The position numbers were made by a program, and so were the translations under genes. This document shows, in pieces, positions 49,455-59,230 of a stretch of 64,000 nt of DNA. How positions within the stretch are numbered: the first letter of the stretch is position 1; every line of letters begins with the position of its first letter. This DNA is from Micromonospora sp. WMMD812 (GTDB lineage Bacteria > Actinomycetota > Actinomycetes > Mycobacteriales > Micromonosporaceae). The notes beneath the pieces are model-generated. The model was given only the letters and a program-made list of their open reading frames with translations, had not been told where the DNA came from and did no database searches. The stretch lies in NCBI RefSeq assembly GCF_027497215.1, contig NZ_CP114904.1:5289001-5353000 (forward strand), given 5' to 3'.

Positions 49455-51415
49455 GCACGACCACCCTGCTCGGCGTGCTGCTGCCGGCCGTACCGCTGGC
49501 GGCCGGGCTGCTCGGCCTGCTGCTGCCACCGTCGCCGCGCGGGCTGGCGGGCGACGGCGCGCCCGCCGAGCAGCGGGCCCGCCGGGCGGCCATCACCCTC
49601 GGCGTGAGCGGCGCGGCCGGCGCGCTGATGCTGGCGGTCGCGCTGCTGGCCACCCTGGACCGGCCGGTCGAGTCGTCCACCACCTGGGTGGACCTGGGCG
49701 GGTTGACGGTCACCCTCGGCGTCCGGCTGGACGGGGCCGCCGCGCTGGTCGCGGTGGCGGTCGGCGCGGTCGCGCTGGCCGTGCAGGTCTACTCGGTCGG
49801 CTACCTCAAGCGCGGTCCGCACGACGACGTGGACGTCGACCACCGCTACCCCCCGTACGCCGCACAGATCAGCCTCTTCACCGCGGCGATGCTGCTGGTG
49901 GTGGTCGCCGGGGACCTGATCCTGCTGCTGGTCGGGTGGGAGGTGATGGGCCTCTGCTCGTACCTGCTCATCGCGCACGACCGCCGGCTGCCCGAGGCGC
50001 CCGCCGCCGCGATGAAGGCGTTCCTGGTCACCCGGGTGGGTGACGTCGGCTTCCTGCTCGGCATCGCGCTGCTCGGCGTCTCGGCGGGCAGCTTCCGGAT
50101 CGCCGACGTGCTGGCCCACGAGCACTCGTCCGGCACGCTGACCGCCGCCTGCCTGCTGCTGCTCGCCGGGGTGGCCGGCAAGAGCGCCCAGTTCCCGCTG
50201 CACACCTGGCTGCCCGACGCGATGGCCGGCCCGACGCCGATCAGCGCGCTCATCCACGCCGCCACCATGGTCGCCGCCGGCGTCTACGCGGTCACCCGGC
50301 TCTACCCGCTCTTCACGGCCGCGCCGGTGGCGCTGACCGTGCTCGGGGTGCTCGCCTCGATCACCCTGCTGCTCGGCGCGTTCGCGGCCACCGCGCAGGA
50401 CGACATCAAGCGGGTCCTCGCCTGGTCGACCGTGTCCCAGATCGGCTACATGACCGGCGCGCTCGCCGTCGGCTCGCCGGGCGCGGCGCTGTTCCACCTG
50501 CTCACCCACGCCGCGTTCAAGGCGCTGCTCTTCCTCGCCGCCGGCGCGGTGATCCACGCGGTCGGCACGACCCTGATGTCGCGCATGGGCGGGTTGCGGC
50601 ACACCATGCCGGTCACCTTCTGGTGCACGGTCGTCGGCCTGGGCGCGCTGGCCGGGGTGCCGCCGCTGGCCGGCTTCTGGAGCAAGGACGGCGTGCTCGC
50701 GGTCGCGCAGGCCGCCGCGCTGGACGGTGATGGGCCCACCCCGGCCTGGGTCGGCTGGCTGGTCTGGCTCGCCGGGCTCGTCGGCGTCGCGGTGACCGCC
50801 TGGTACGCGACCCGGTTGCTGCTGCGCACCTTCTTCGGCGAGACCCGCGTCCCGCTGGCCCATCCGCACGATCCGCCGGGCACGCTGCGCTGGCCGGTGC
50901 TGCTGCTCACCGTGCCGGCCGCGCTGCTCGGCCTGGTGGGTTTCGCCGGTTGGTTCGCCGCCCGGCTCCAGCCGGAGCCGCCGGCCACCCGGGAGCATCC
51001 GTCGGACCTCCTGCCGCCCGAGGCTCTGGTCCACCTGACGCCGTCGCTCCTTCTCCCGCTGGCACTGCTGCTGGTCGGGGCCGGGTTGGCCTGGGCCCGT
51101 TGGCGGCGGGACCCGGCCGCCGATCCGGCGACCGCGCTGGGTCCGCTCCGACCGGTCTTCGCCCGCGCGTTCCGGCTCGACGACGTCCAGCACGCCCTTG
51201 TCGTACGCCCCGTCCGCGCGCTGGCCGCGGCGGTGCGGACCGGTGACGAGGTGGTCGTGGACGGCGCGGTCGAGGGGAGCGGCCACGCCGCGTCCGGGCT
51301 CGGCGCCGGGCTGGCCGCGCTGCACCGCGCGGCGCTGCCCCGGGCCGCAGCCGGGGTGCTCGCCGGCGCGCTGCTGATCGGCCTGGCCGCCGCCCTGCTC
51401 GGAGGTGTCTCGTGA
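49451..51415 (+). CDS. nuoL: NADH-quinone oxidoreductase subunit L
   Basis: 654 residues, about sixteen helices. Antiporter-like core: [18 protein letters not shown] (proton-channel Glu), [20 protein letters not shown] with the channel Lys, [16 protein letters not shown]. The C-terminal part (~460-654) corresponds to the lateral-helix region. GTG start overlaps nuoK by 4 nt. Acts as the distal proton pump of the membrane arm. Confidence 0.95.
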   Translation: MSTTTLLGVLLPAVPLAAGLLGLLLPPSPRGLAGDGAPAEQRARRAAITLGVSGAAGALMLAVALLATLDRPVESSTTWVDLGGLTVTLGVRLDGAAALVAVAVGAVALAVQVYSVGYLKRGPHDDVDVDHRYPPYAAQISLFTAAMLLVVVAGDLILLLVGWEVMGLCSYLLIAHDRRLPEAPAAAMKAFLVTRVGDVGFLLGIALLGVSAGSFRIADVLAHEHSSGTLTAACLLLLAGVAGKSAQFPLHTWLPDAMAGPTPISALIHAATMVAAGVYAVTRLYPLFTAAPVALTVLGVLASITLLLGAFAATAQDDIKRVLAWSTVSQIGYMTGALAVGSPGAALFHLLTHAAFKALLFLAAGAVIHAVGTTLMSRMGGLRHTMPVTFWCTVVGLGALAGVPPLAGFWSKDGVLAVAQAAALDGDGPTPAWVGWLVWLAGLVGVAVTAWYATRLLLRTFFGETRVPLAHPHDPPGTLRWPVLLLTVPAALLGLVGFAGWFAARLQPEPPATREHPSDLLPPEALVHLTPSLLLPLALLLVGAGLAWARWRRDPAADPATALGPLRPVFARAFRLDDVQHALVVRPVRALAAAVRTGDEVVVDGAVEGSGHAASGLGAGLAALHRAALPRAAAGVLAGALLIGLAAALLGGVS

Positions 51416-51470
51416 GTGCGAGGAGTGAGCGGGGCTTGCGAGCCTCGCGGTCGCGAGCCGAGGTGACGCC
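51412..51470 (+). repeat. Junction repeat element between nuoL and nuoM
   Basis: Begins at the GTGA that ends nuoL and reads GTGAGTGCGAGGAGTGAGC, then TTGCGAGCC...GTCGCGAGC, matching the units at 52972-53140 with changes and a 4-nt insertion. It fills the whole spacer. Confidence 0.65.
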
Positions 51471-52976
51471 ATGAGCTTCGGTCAGTTCCTGCTGGTCGCG
51501 GTCCTGGCGGTGCCGGCGCTCGGCGCGGTCGCGGTGGTCGCCACGCCCGCCGACCGGGTCGCCCGGCTGGTCGGCACGGTGGCCGCCGGGCTGAGCCTGC
51601 TCGCCGCGCTGCCGCTGGCCGTCGGTGACCGGGGCTGGTTCGCCTGGTCCGCCACCGCGCCCGCGGTCCGCCCCTGGCACCAGCTCGACCTCCCGTGGGT
51701 GCCCGGCCTGGACCTGCGCTTCCACCTCGGCGTGGACGGCATCTCCTATCCGCTCGTGGTGTTGACCGCCCTGCTCACCCTGCTCTGCTGCGGCTACACA
51801 CTCGCTCGGGTGCCCGCCGGCGGCAGCGGCCGGGCACTGGTCGCGCTCCTGCTCGTGGTCGAGGTCGGCATCCTGGGCACCTTCCTCGCCCTGGACCTGG
51901 TGCTCTTCTTCCTCTTCTTCGAGGTCGTGCTGCTGCCGATGTACGCGGTGATCGCCGGCTGGGGCGGCGAGGACCGGCGTCGGGCGGCCCGCAAGTTCGC
52001 CCTCTACACGCTCTTCGGCTCGGTGCTGCTGCTGGTCGGCGTCTACGTCGTGGTGGCCGCCGCCGGCACCGCCGACATCGTGGCGCTGACCGGTGGCGCG
52101 GGGCTGTCCCGGAGCACCCAGCTCGCCGCGTTCACCCTGCTCGCCCTGGCGTTCGCGGTGAAGAGCCCACTCTGGCCGCTGCACTCCTGGCTTCCGGACG
52201 CGCACACCCAGGCGCCCACCGTCGGCAGCGTGGTGCTCGCCGGGGTGCTGCTGAAGATGGGCACGTACGGGCTGATCCGGGTGGCGGTGGGGGTGGCCCC
52301 GGAGGGCGCCCGCTGGGCGGCGCCGGTGCTCGGGGTACTCGCGGTGGCCGCGATCCTGGTCGGCTCGCTGGTCTGCCTCGCCCAGACCGAGCTGAAGCGG
52401 CTGATCGCGTACTCCAGTGTCGGGCACATGGGGTTCGTGCTGCTCGGCGTCGCCACGCTCACCACCACCGGCATCCAGGCCGCGCTGATCGGCAACGTGG
52501 CGCACGGGGTGATCACCGGCCTGCTCTTCTTCCTGGCCGGCGCGGTCAAGGACCGTACCCACACCGGCGCGCTCGCCGAGCTGTCCGGGCTGCGGGAGAC
52601 CGCGCCCCGGCTCGCCGGGCTGCTCGGCTTCGCCGCGGTCGCCTCGCTCGGGCTGCCCGGCCTGGCCGGCTTCTGGGGGGAGGCGTTCGCGGTGATCGCG
52701 GCGGTCGAGGCGGGTGGCGCGCTCTGGACCACCCTGGGCGTGCTGGCCGCGGTGGGCGGGGCGCTCACCGCCGCGTACTTCCTGCGGCTGCTGCGGCAGG
52801 TCACGCACGGCCGGCCCAGCCCGGCCGTCGGTCGACTCACCCCCGGTCTGGCCGGCGCGGAGCTCTCCGCCTGGACGCCGCTGGTGCTGCTCGCGCTGGC
52901 CATCGGGCTCGTTCCGGCGCTGGTGCTCGGCGTCGCCGAGGCCCCGGTGGACGCCCTGGTGCAGGTGGTTCGGTGA
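51471..52976 (+). CDS. nuoM: NADH-quinone oxidoreductase subunit M
   Basis: 501 residues, about fourteen helices. NuoM markers: FHLGVDGISYPLVVLTALLT, FFEVVLLPMYAVIAGWGGED (channel Glu) and AVKSPLWPLHSWLPDAHTQA, AYSSVGHMGFVLLGV. The stop TGA lies inside the first copy of the following 56-bp repeat. Second of the antiporter-like pump subunits. Confidence 0.95.
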   Translation: MSFGQFLLVAVLAVPALGAVAVVATPADRVARLVGTVAAGLSLLAALPLAVGDRGWFAWSATAPAVRPWHQLDLPWVPGLDLRFHLGVDGISYPLVVLTALLTLLCCGYTLARVPAGGSGRALVALLLVVEVGILGTFLALDLVLFFLFFEVVLLPMYAVIAGWGGEDRRRAARKFALYTLFGSVLLLVGVYVVVAAAGTADIVALTGGAGLSRSTQLAAFTLLALAFAVKSPLWPLHSWLPDAHTQAPTVGSVVLAGVLLKMGTYGLIRVAVGVAPEGARWAAPVLGVLAVAAILVGSLVCLAQTELKRLIAYSSVGHMGFVLLGVATLTTTGIQAALIGNVAHGVITGLLFFLAGAVKDRTHTGALAELSGLRETAPRLAGLLGFAAVASLGLPGLAGFWGEAFAVIAAVEAGGALWTTLGVLAAVGGALTAAYFLRLLRQVTHGRPSPAVGRLTPGLAGAELSAWTPLVLLALAIGLVPALVLGVAEAPVDALVQVVR

Positions 52977-53140
52977 GCGCGAGGAGTGAGCTTGCGAGCC
53001 GCGCAGTCGCGAACGAAGGGCGGCCACGGTGAGCGCGAGGAGTGAGCTTGCGAGCCGCGCAGTCGCGAACGAAGGGCGGCCACGGTGAGCGCGAGGAGTG
53101 AGCTTGCGAGCCCCGCAGTCGCGAACGTGGGGGTGCGGCC
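52972..53140 (+). repeat. Three tandem 56-bp units between nuoM and nuoN
   Basis: Units start at 52972, 53028 and 53084 with GGTGAGCGCGAGGAGTGAGC, continue TTGCGAGCC...AGTCGCGAAC and, in the first two, GAAGGGCGGCCAC. Copies 1 and 2 are identical; copy 3 differs near its end and runs into the nuoN GTG, whose own first codons are GTGAGCGCGAG. Each unit can encode SARSELASRAVANEG in one frame. Confidence 0.9.
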
Positions 53141-54625
53141 GTGAGCGCGAGCGTGGTGCAGAGCGTCGACAACGTGGCGCTGATCCCGGCGTACCTGGCC
53201 GCCGGCACGGCCGTGCTGGTGCTCGTGACCGACCTGATGCTGGCCCGACCGCGGGCCACGCTCGCGGTGGCCGCCGTCGGCGCCGTCGCCACCGCGGCCG
53301 GCGCCACCCTGGTCGGGGCGGGTGGTGAACGCCGGACGTTCTGCGTGGCCGGCGACTGCTCGTTCGTCTTCGGCGGTCGGGCGGCCCTGGTCGGCGCGGT
53401 GTTCGCGCTGCTCACCCTCGGGGTCCTCGGGCTCTCCGGCGGGCACCTGCGGGCCGGCCGCGCGCCGGTGGGGGAATACTGCTTCCTCCTCGCCTGCTCG
53501 ATGACCGGCGGCGTGGTGCTCGGCGCGGCCGGTGACCTGATCACCCTGATCGTGGCGCTGGAGACGCTGACCCTGCCGCTCTACGTCCTGGTGGGGCTGC
53601 GCCGGGGCAGCCTGGCCAGCGCCGAGGCGGCGGTCACCTTCTTCGTGGTCAGCGTGGTGGCCACCACGCTGAGCCTGCTCGGCGCGGCGCTGCTCTACGC
53701 GGTCGGCGGCACGCTTCACCTGGGCCGGCTCGGCGTGCTGCTCGCCGAGCGGCCCGAGCTGCACGACCTGCCGCTGACCACGGCGGCGATGGCCCTGCTG
53801 GTGCTCGGGCTGGCGTTCAAGGTCGCCGCCGTGCCGTTCCACGCCTGGGCGCCGGCGACCTACGACGGCGCGCCGCTGCCGGTGGCCGCGTACCTCTCGA
53901 CGGCATCCAAGCTGGGCGGGGTGGTGGCGCTGCTCGCGGTGGTCGGGAGCGCGCTACCCGCCGATCTGACCGGTCCGGTGCTCGCCCTGCTCGCGGTGCT
54001 GACGATGACCGTCGGCAACCTGGTGGCGTTGCGCCAGCGCCGGACGGTCCGGTTGCTCGCCTGGTCGTCGGTGGCCCAGGCCGGCTACATCCTGGCCCCG
54101 CTGGGCGCGCTCGCGTTCGCCGCCGGGCGCACGGATGCGGCGTCGACCGGCGCGTACGCGGCCGCGGTCGCGTACGCCGTCTTCTTCGTGCTTCTGGAAC
54201 TCGCCGCCTTCGCCGGGGTGACCGCCCTGCGACCGGCGGACGCCGACGGCGGCACCCTCGACGACCTGCGCGGCGCCGCCCGGCGCCACCCGTGGCTCGG
54301 CGCGGGGCTGGGGCTGGCCCTGATCGGGCTGGCCGGGCTGCCGCCCGGCCTGGCGGGTCTCTTCGCCAAGGTGACCGTGGTGCGGTCGCTGCTCGACGGC
54401 GGCGCCGGCTGGCTCGCCCTGGTGGTGGCGGTGAACGCGGTCATCGGCCTCGCCTACTACCTGCGGGTGACCGCCAGCCTCTACGCGCCCCCGTCGCCGG
54501 CCGGTGTGACGTCCGCCGCGCCGGTCGCCGCCCGGGCGGTGGCCGCCGTGCTCGCCGTGGCCACGGTGGCTGCCGTGGTGGTCGGGGTCGCCCCGCAGCT
54601 CGTGCTCGACCTCGCCGCCCGCTGA
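53141..54625 (+). CDS. nuoN: NADH-quinone oxidoreductase subunit N
   Basis: 494 residues, about fourteen helices. [20 protein letters not shown] has the channel Glu; [20 protein letters not shown] carries the Lys; [20 protein letters not shown] is the third core segment. The GTG at 53141 is preceded by a G-rich stretch (GTGGGGGTGCGGCC). Last gene of the operon and third pump subunit. Confidence 0.93.
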   Translation: MSASVVQSVDNVALIPAYLAAGTAVLVLVTDLMLARPRATLAVAAVGAVATAAGATLVGAGGERRTFCVAGDCSFVFGGRAALVGAVFALLTLGVLGLSGGHLRAGRAPVGEYCFLLACSMTGGVVLGAAGDLITLIVALETLTLPLYVLVGLRRGSLASAEAAVTFFVVSVVATTLSLLGAALLYAVGGTLHLGRLGVLLAERPELHDLPLTTAAMALLVLGLAFKVAAVPFHAWAPATYDGAPLPVAAYLSTASKLGGVVALLAVVGSALPADLTGPVLALLAVLTMTVGNLVALRQRRTVRLLAWSSVAQAGYILAPLGALAFAAGRTDAASTGAYAAAVAYAVFFVLLELAAFAGVTALRPADADGGTLDDLRGAARRHPWLGAGLGLALIGLAGLPPGLAGLFAKVTVVRSLLDGGAGWLALVVAVNAVIGLAYYLRVTASLYAPPSPAGVTSAAPVAARAVAAVLAVATVAAVVVGVAPQLVLDLAAR

Positions 54626-54749
54626 CCCCCCCGTCGCCGGGTGGCCCGGAACCGCCTGGCGCTGCTGGTCGCGGCGATTGGACGCGCTCCCAGCGAATTC
54701 TCAGCCATACGACGGATGGTTGACGGGTACCGGTGTGTTGAACCGGTCG

Positions 54750-54768
54750 ACGGATCCCCTCGATCCGT
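54750..54768. promoter_or_regulatory. Inverted repeat in the htpX leader
   Basis: Arms ACGGATC (54750-54756) and GATCCGT (54762-54768), 5-nt loop, ending 7 nt before the AAGGAG site. Could be an operator or an mRNA hairpin affecting htpX translation. Confidence 0.35.
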
Positions 54769-54785
54769 ACACCGAAGGAGTGATC

Positions 54786-55661
54786 GTGCACCACAACCGT
54801 CTCAAGACCGCCGCGCTGCTCGGCCTGCTCACCGCGCTGATCCTTGGGGTGGGCTACTGGTTCGGCGGCAGTGGCGGACTGGTCATCGCCGTCATCGTCT
54901 CGTTGCTGATGAATGGCATCAGCTACTTCTTCTCCGACAAGCTCGCCCTGCGCGCGATGCGGGCGCAACCGGTCAGCGAGGCACAGTTCCCCGAGCTGTA
55001 CCGGATGGTGCGTGAGCTGGCGACCGAGGCCCGGCAGCCGATGCCGCGGCTCTACGTCAGCCCGACCGCCCAGCCCAACGCCTTCGCCACCGGTCGCAAC
55101 CCGCAGAACGCGGCGGTCTGCGTCACGCAGGGCATCACCGAGATCCTCGACTACCGTGAGCTGCGCGGTGTGATCGGGCACGAGCTGTCCCACGTCTACA
55201 ACCGGGACATCCTCATCTCCAGCGTGGCCGCCGGTCTGGCCGGCATCATCACCACGCTGGCGAACATCGCCTGGTTCATCCCGCTGACCAGCGGTGACGA
55301 CGAGGACGCCCCGAACCCGGCCGTGCTGCTGCTGACCATCATCCTGGGCCCGATCGCGGCCTCGATCATCCAGCTGGCGATCAGCCGGAGCCGCGAGTTC
55401 CAGGCGGACGCCTCGGGTGCCACGCTGACGCGGGACCCGCTGGCCCTGGCCAGCGCACTGCGCAAGATCGACGCGGTGGCGCGCCGCCGTCCCCTGCCGG
55501 CCCAGGGCAACCTGACCAGCACCGCGCACCTGATGATCGCCAACCCGTTCCGGGGCGGTGGCATCGCGGCGCTCTTCTCCACCCACCCGCGGATGGAGGA
55601 CCGGGTGGCCCGGCTCGAGCAGATGGCCGGCGCCGTCAGCCCGGTGCAGTACCGGCGCTGA
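54786..55661 (+). CDS. htpX: Membrane metalloprotease HtpX
   Basis: 291 residues from GTG 54786, chosen for AAGGAG 6 nt upstream. Two N-terminal helices, then [20 protein letters not shown], the zinc motif HELSH in [14 protein letters not shown], two more helices, and the third zinc ligand in [12 protein letters not shown]48-family peptidase that degrades misfolded membrane proteins under heat or envelope stress. Monocistronic. Confidence 0.96.
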   Translation: MHHNRLKTAALLGLLTALILGVGYWFGGSGGLVIAVIVSLLMNGISYFFSDKLALRAMRAQPVSEAQFPELYRMVRELATEARQPMPRLYVSPTAQPNAFATGRNPQNAAVCVTQGITEILDYRELRGVIGHELSHVYNRDILISSVAAGLAGIITTLANIAWFIPLTSGDDEDAPNPAVLLLTIILGPIAASIIQLAISRSREFQADASGATLTRDPLALASALRKIDAVARRRPLPAQGNLTSTAHLMIANPFRGGGIAALFSTHPRMEDRVARLEQMAGAVSPVQYRR

Positions 55662-55805
55662 CCGGTAGGTTCTGACACCTCCGCCCGCATCCGGCCCGCC
55701 GGGTGCGGGCGGAGTGCTGTGTCGGCCGCGATATCCGCTTCATCCGTACGGCGCCTGGCGTTAGGGTCGAAACGTCTCACGCTCATTACAGCCCGGGAGG
55801 TTCGC

Positions 55806-57065
55806 GTGGCCGCTCTGCGCCAGTATCTGGGCGTCTGGCGGATCCCCGGCGCGCCGATGTTGCTGGTCACCGGCATCATCGGCCGGCTCGGGATCGGCAT
55901 GACGCCGCTGGCGCTGCTGCTGGTCGTGGAGCAGGTGACCGGGCGCTACTCGCTGGCCGCGGTGGCCGGCGGGATCTACGCCGTGGCGGGCGCCGCGCTG
56001 AGCCCGATCGCCGGGCGGATCGCCGACCGGGTGGGCCCCAGCCCGGTGCTGCTCGCCACCGCGATCGCGCATCCGCTGGCCCTGACCGGTCTGCTGCTGG
56101 CCAGCCGCGCGGGCGCCGACGGGCTGGCCGCGATCTACCTGGCCGCCGCGGTGGCCGGCGCGACGTACCCGCCGCTGACCGCGGCGATCCGTGGCGCCTG
56201 GAACGACCTGACCGCTCCCTCCTCCGGCCGGTACCACCTGCGCAACACCGCGCTGGCGGCCGAGACCTCCCTGTTCGAGATCGTCTTCGTCCTCGGCCCG
56301 CTGCTGGTGGCCGGCTTCGTGCTGGTCGCCGACGCGACCGCGGCGCTGGTCGGCGCGGCGGTGGTCACCCTCGTCGGGACCACCGCCGTGGCGCTCGGCC
56401 GGGTGATGCGTGGCTGGCAACCCCACTCCCGGGAGCACCACGCCCGCGGCCTCGGCCCGCTGCGGGTCGGCGGCTTCCCCGCCCTGCTGGTCTGCGTGGC
56501 CAGCCTGGGCGTCGCGTTCGGTGCCGCCGGCGTCATCGTGCCGGCCTTCGCGGGCAACTACACGACGGACGACCCGGACAGCCTGGCCGGCCTGCTGCTC
56601 GCCGTCTGGGGCATCGGCAGCGCCGCCGGTGGGTTCTGGTTCGGCGTCCGCAAGCCCGCGGCGAACATGACCCGGCAGTTCGCCTGGCTGCTCGCCGCCC
56701 TCGCCGGCACCTTCGTCGTCTTCGCCGTGATGCCCACCCCGCTGGCGCTGGGCACCGCTCTGATCGTCGGCGGGGCCACCATCGCGCCCGCGCTGACCCT
56801 GGAGAACACTCTCGTCGGCCGGATCGCGCCGGCCGGCATGCTCAACGAGGCGTACACCTGGGTGGTCACCATGTCGGTGGCGGCGAGCGCGGCGGGTGGC
56901 GCGGTGGCCGGGTTGATCGTCGACCACGCCGGCGGTGTGCCGTGGGCGTTCCTGTTCGCCGGGGCCTCGGTCGCCGTCGGGGCCGCGGTCGCCGCGCTGC
57001 CCGGCGGGCCGATCTCCCGCGCGGAGGCCGCGGCGGTACGCCTCGACGAGCCTGTTCCGGCCTGA
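55806..57065 (+). CDS. MFS permease
   Basis: 419 residues, twelve helices; GTG 55806 with GGGAGG about 6 nt upstream. The loop after helix 2 reads GRIADRVGP, the MFS signature. No other substrate hint; related actinobacterial proteins are annotated as drug efflux permeases. Single gene between htpX and the CDF transporter, convergent with the latter. Confidence 0.88.
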   Translation: MAALRQYLGVWRIPGAPMLLVTGIIGRLGIGMTPLALLLVVEQVTGRYSLAAVAGGIYAVAGAALSPIAGRIADRVGPSPVLLATAIAHPLALTGLLLASRAGADGLAAIYLAAAVAGATYPPLTAAIRGAWNDLTAPSSGRYHLRNTALAAETSLFEIVFVLGPLLVAGFVLVADATAALVGAAVVTLVGTTAVALGRVMRGWQPHSREHHARGLGPLRVGGFPALLVCVASLGVAFGAAGVIVPAFAGNYTTDDPDSLAGLLLAVWGIGSAAGGFWFGVRKPAANMTRQFAWLLAALAGTFVVFAVMPTPLALGTALIVGGATIAPALTLENTLVGRIAPAGMLNEAYTWVVTMSVAASAAGGAVAGLIVDHAGGVPWAFLFAGASVAVGAAVAALPGGPISRAEAAAVRLDEPVPA

Positions 57066-57118
57066 CGCCGCCGGCCCGCTGCGGACATACGACCCGCCGC
57101 CCTGGCCGGCGTCGGCGC

Positions 57119-58279
57119 TCAGCGCGGCTGGCGGCGCCGGTGGGACAGGTCCGGGTGGTGGTGCCCACCGGGGTGGCTGTCCGGATCGGTGTGGACGGTG
57201 GCGGTGGTCAGCCGCGGCACCGCGTGGGTGAGCTGGTGCTCCGCGTCGGCCGCGATCTCGTGGGCGGCGACGAGACTGAGGTGCGCGTCGACGACCAGGT
57301 CGGCCTCGGCGTGCAGGCGGTGGCCGATCCAGCGCAGCCGCACCGCGGCGACGTCGCGCACACCCTCGATCGCCCGGAGCGTGGTCTCGGCCTGGTCGAC
57401 GACGGCGGGATCGACGGCGTCCATGAGGCGGCGGTAGACCTCGCGGGCGGCGTCCTTGAGGACCACCGTGATGGCGACGGCGATGGCCAGACCGATGACG
57501 GGATCGGCCCAACGCCAGCCGAGGGCCGCTCCGCCGGCGGCGGCGAGGACCGCGAGCGAGGTGTAACCGTCGGTGCGGGCGTGCAGGCCGTCGGCGACCA
57601 GGGCCGCGGAGCCGATGCGCCGGCCCACCCGGATGCGGTAACGGGCGACCATCTCGTTGCCGACGAACCCGACGAGGCCGGCGGCGGCCACCCAGGACAG
57701 GTGGGTCACCTCGGCCGGGTGCAGCAGCCGGGTCACGGCCGTCCAGGCGGCGGCGACGGCGGACGCGGCGATGACGACCACGATGACGGTGCCGGCGAGG
57801 TCCTCGGCCCGGCCGAAGCCGTAGGTGTAGGCGCGGGTTGCGGCCCGGCGACCGAGCAGGAAGGCGATCCCGAGGGGTACGGCCGTCAGCGCGTCGGCGA
57901 CGTTGTGCAGCGTGTCGCCGAGGAGGGCGACCGACCTGGACAGGGCGACGATGACGCCCTGGGCGACCGCCGTGACCCCGAGGCCGACCAGCGAGACCCA
58001 CAGGGCGCGGAGCCCTTCGCGCGAGGACTCCAGGACAGGGTCGATCTTCGCCCGGGAGTCGTGGGAGTGGGGCGTCACCGCGTGCCGCAGGCGCCCCCAC
58101 CAGGAGGCAGGACCACCGCCGTGGTCGTGCTCGTGGTTGTGGTCGTGGCGTTGGCCGTGCTGGTGCTGGTGCTGGTGCTGGTGCTGGTGCTGGTGCTGGT
58201 CGTCGTGCTGGCGGTCGTCGTCGTGGCGGTGCCGATGCCCAGGTCCGAGGCCGTGCTCGTCGTCGTGACTCGCCCGCAC
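57119..58279 (-). CDS. Cation diffusion facilitator with His/Gln repeat N-terminus
   Basis: 386 residues from GTG 58279 (GGGGGG just upstream). The first ~65 residues are extremely His-rich, including seven or so HQ pairs and HDHNHEHDHG. Then six membrane helices with the CDF metal-site motifs HNVADALTA and HARTDGYTS, and a cytosolic C-terminal domain (~280-386) ending in another His cluster (HPGGHHHPDL). Exports Zn2+, or Co2+/Ni2+, in exchange for protons. Divergent from an ArsR-family regulator that probably controls it. Confidence 0.93.
   Translation of the reverse strand: MRASHDDEHGLGPGHRHRHDDDRQHDDQHQHQHQHQHQHQHGQRHDHNHEHDHGGGPASWWGRLRHAVTPHSHDSRAKIDPVLESSREGLRALWVSLVGLGVTAVAQGVIVALSRSVALLGDTLHNVADALTAVPLGIAFLLGRRAATRAYTYGFGRAEDLAGTVIVVVIAASAVAAAWTAVTRLLHPAEVTHLSWVAAAGLVGFVGNEMVARYRIRVGRRIGSAALVADGLHARTDGYTSLAVLAAAGGAALGWRWADPVIGLAIAVAITVVLKDAAREVYRRLMDAVDPAVVDQAETTLRAIEGVRDVAAVRLRWIGHRLHAEADLVVDAHLSLVAAHEIAADAEHQLTHAVPRLTTATVHTDPDSHPGGHHHPDLSHRRRQPR
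58157..58198. repeat. Hexanucleotide microsatellite in the CDF gene
   Basis: About seven copies of GTGCTG on the plus strand, coding on the minus strand for alternating His and Gln. Copy number could change by slippage without breaking the frame. Confidence 0.85.
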
Positions 58280-58336
58280 CGGTTCCCCCCGCGCCCCCTG
58301 CCCGGCGCGGGAGATCCGCGCCGTCCGGCGCCGCGA

Positions 58337-58342
58337 TAATAT
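58337..58342 (+). promoter_or_regulatory. -10 hexamer for the ArsR-family gene
   Basis: TAATAT followed by 6 nt and ATG at 58349; leaderless. A loose dyad GTGC (58343-58346) / GCAC (58355-58358) overlaps the start and could be part of the operator. Confidence 0.5.
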
Positions 58343-58348
58343 GTGCTC

Positions 58349-58708
58349 ATGTACGCACGCGACAACGTTGCAGGTGCCGCTGACCTGCAACAACGCCTCC
58401 CCGGCGAGAGGCAGGTGGAGGTCGCGACGGAGATGGTGCGGATGCTGGGCGACGGCACCCGACTGCGGTTGATGTGCCTGCTCGTCGAGGGGGAGCACGA
58501 CGTGACCGCCCTGGTGGCGGCGCTCGGGGTGGCGAGGCCGGCGGTGTCGCAGCACCTGGCCAAGCTCCGGTTGGCCGGGCTGGTCACCGCACGCCGCGAG
58601 GGCCGGCGTGCCCTCTACTCCGCGCGGGGTGGCCATGCGCGCCGGCTGGTGACGGAGGTCGTCCACGCCGCCTCGCACCGGGTGGCCGGCCTCCCGGAGC
58701 ACGACTGA
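58349..58708 (+). CDS. ArsR/SmtB-family metal-sensing repressor
   Basis: 119 residues. Winged helix: VRMLGDGTRLRLMCLLVEGE, then HDVTALVAALGVARPAVSQH and LAKLRLAGLVTARREGRR. The last helix reads GGHARRLVTEVVHAASHRV, spacing histidines as in the alpha-5 metal site of SmtB/NmtR-type sensors. No alpha-3 Cys pair, so not an arsenic sensor. Probably releases DNA on binding Zn or Ni/Co, inducing the divergent CDF exporter. Confidence 0.92.
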   Translation: MYARDNVAGAADLQQRLPGERQVEVATEMVRMLGDGTRLRLMCLLVEGEHDVTALVAALGVARPAVSQHLAKLRLAGLVTARREGRRALYSARGGHARRLVTEVVHAASHRVAGLPEHD

Positions 58709-58780
58709 CGCGGACGCGCCGGCCGGGCCCGCGGGGTTGACGTACGGCTGGGCCGGCCCCGGGGTGCCGGTGCGGGCCCG

Positions 58781-59041
58781 CTACTCCGGTTGAGTGCGCT
58801 CGGGGTGCATCCCGCCCGGGTCCACCGGGCGACCAGGGACGTTGATGCACAACTGTCCCGGCTCGGCACCGCACACCGGGCAGGGGCGGTACGACTCGAC
58901 GGGCCCCGGATCGAGGCCGTGCGACATGGCCGCTCGGACGATCTGGTTGGCCGCGCGGTGCAGCTCGGGGTCCCGATGCCGTACGGCAGCCCGGTGGATC
59001 TGCTGGAGCGCGTCACGCGCCAGCTCACCTGCGTCCGTCAT
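58781..59041 (-). CDS. Small protein with a zinc-knuckle-like Cys motif
   Basis: 86 residues from ATG 59041, preceded by GGAAGG. A helical first half (AGELARDALQQIHRAAVRHR) is followed by CPVCGAEPGQLCINVPGRPV and a His (MHPERT), so a CxxC...C...H metal site. Similar modules occur in actinobacterial and phage proteins of unknown role. Located downstream of yajQ on the same strand. Confidence 0.7.
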   Translation of the reverse strand: MTDAGELARDALQQIHRAAVRHRDPELHRAANQIVRAAMSHGLDPGPVESYRPCPVCGAEPGQLCINVPGRPVDPGGMHPERTQPE

Positions 59042-59230
59042 CCGACTGACCTTCCCGCTGCGCTCGCCGTCACGCGCCTGCGGTCCCGCTGCGGAAAACA
59101 CCCATCGCGGGCGTTGTGGAACGCCTCGGCGCAGCTCGTGCGCGATCCGGCACGCTGGATCCAGCCGGCGCCACTCCGCTCGCGCCACCGCTCGCCGCCG
59201 AGCTGTCACGCACGCCCGAGGCCGTGGAAT

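Noticed and set aside
52972..53140. CRISPR array
   Set aside because: The 56-bp units are contiguous with no unique spacers and there are no cas genes.
41359..54625. Interpretation of the nuo cluster as a Mrp antiporter or hydrogenase
   Set aside because: NuoB, C, H, I and K signatures are those of complex I; no hydrogenase large-subunit Cys motifs or Mrp E/F/G subunits are present.
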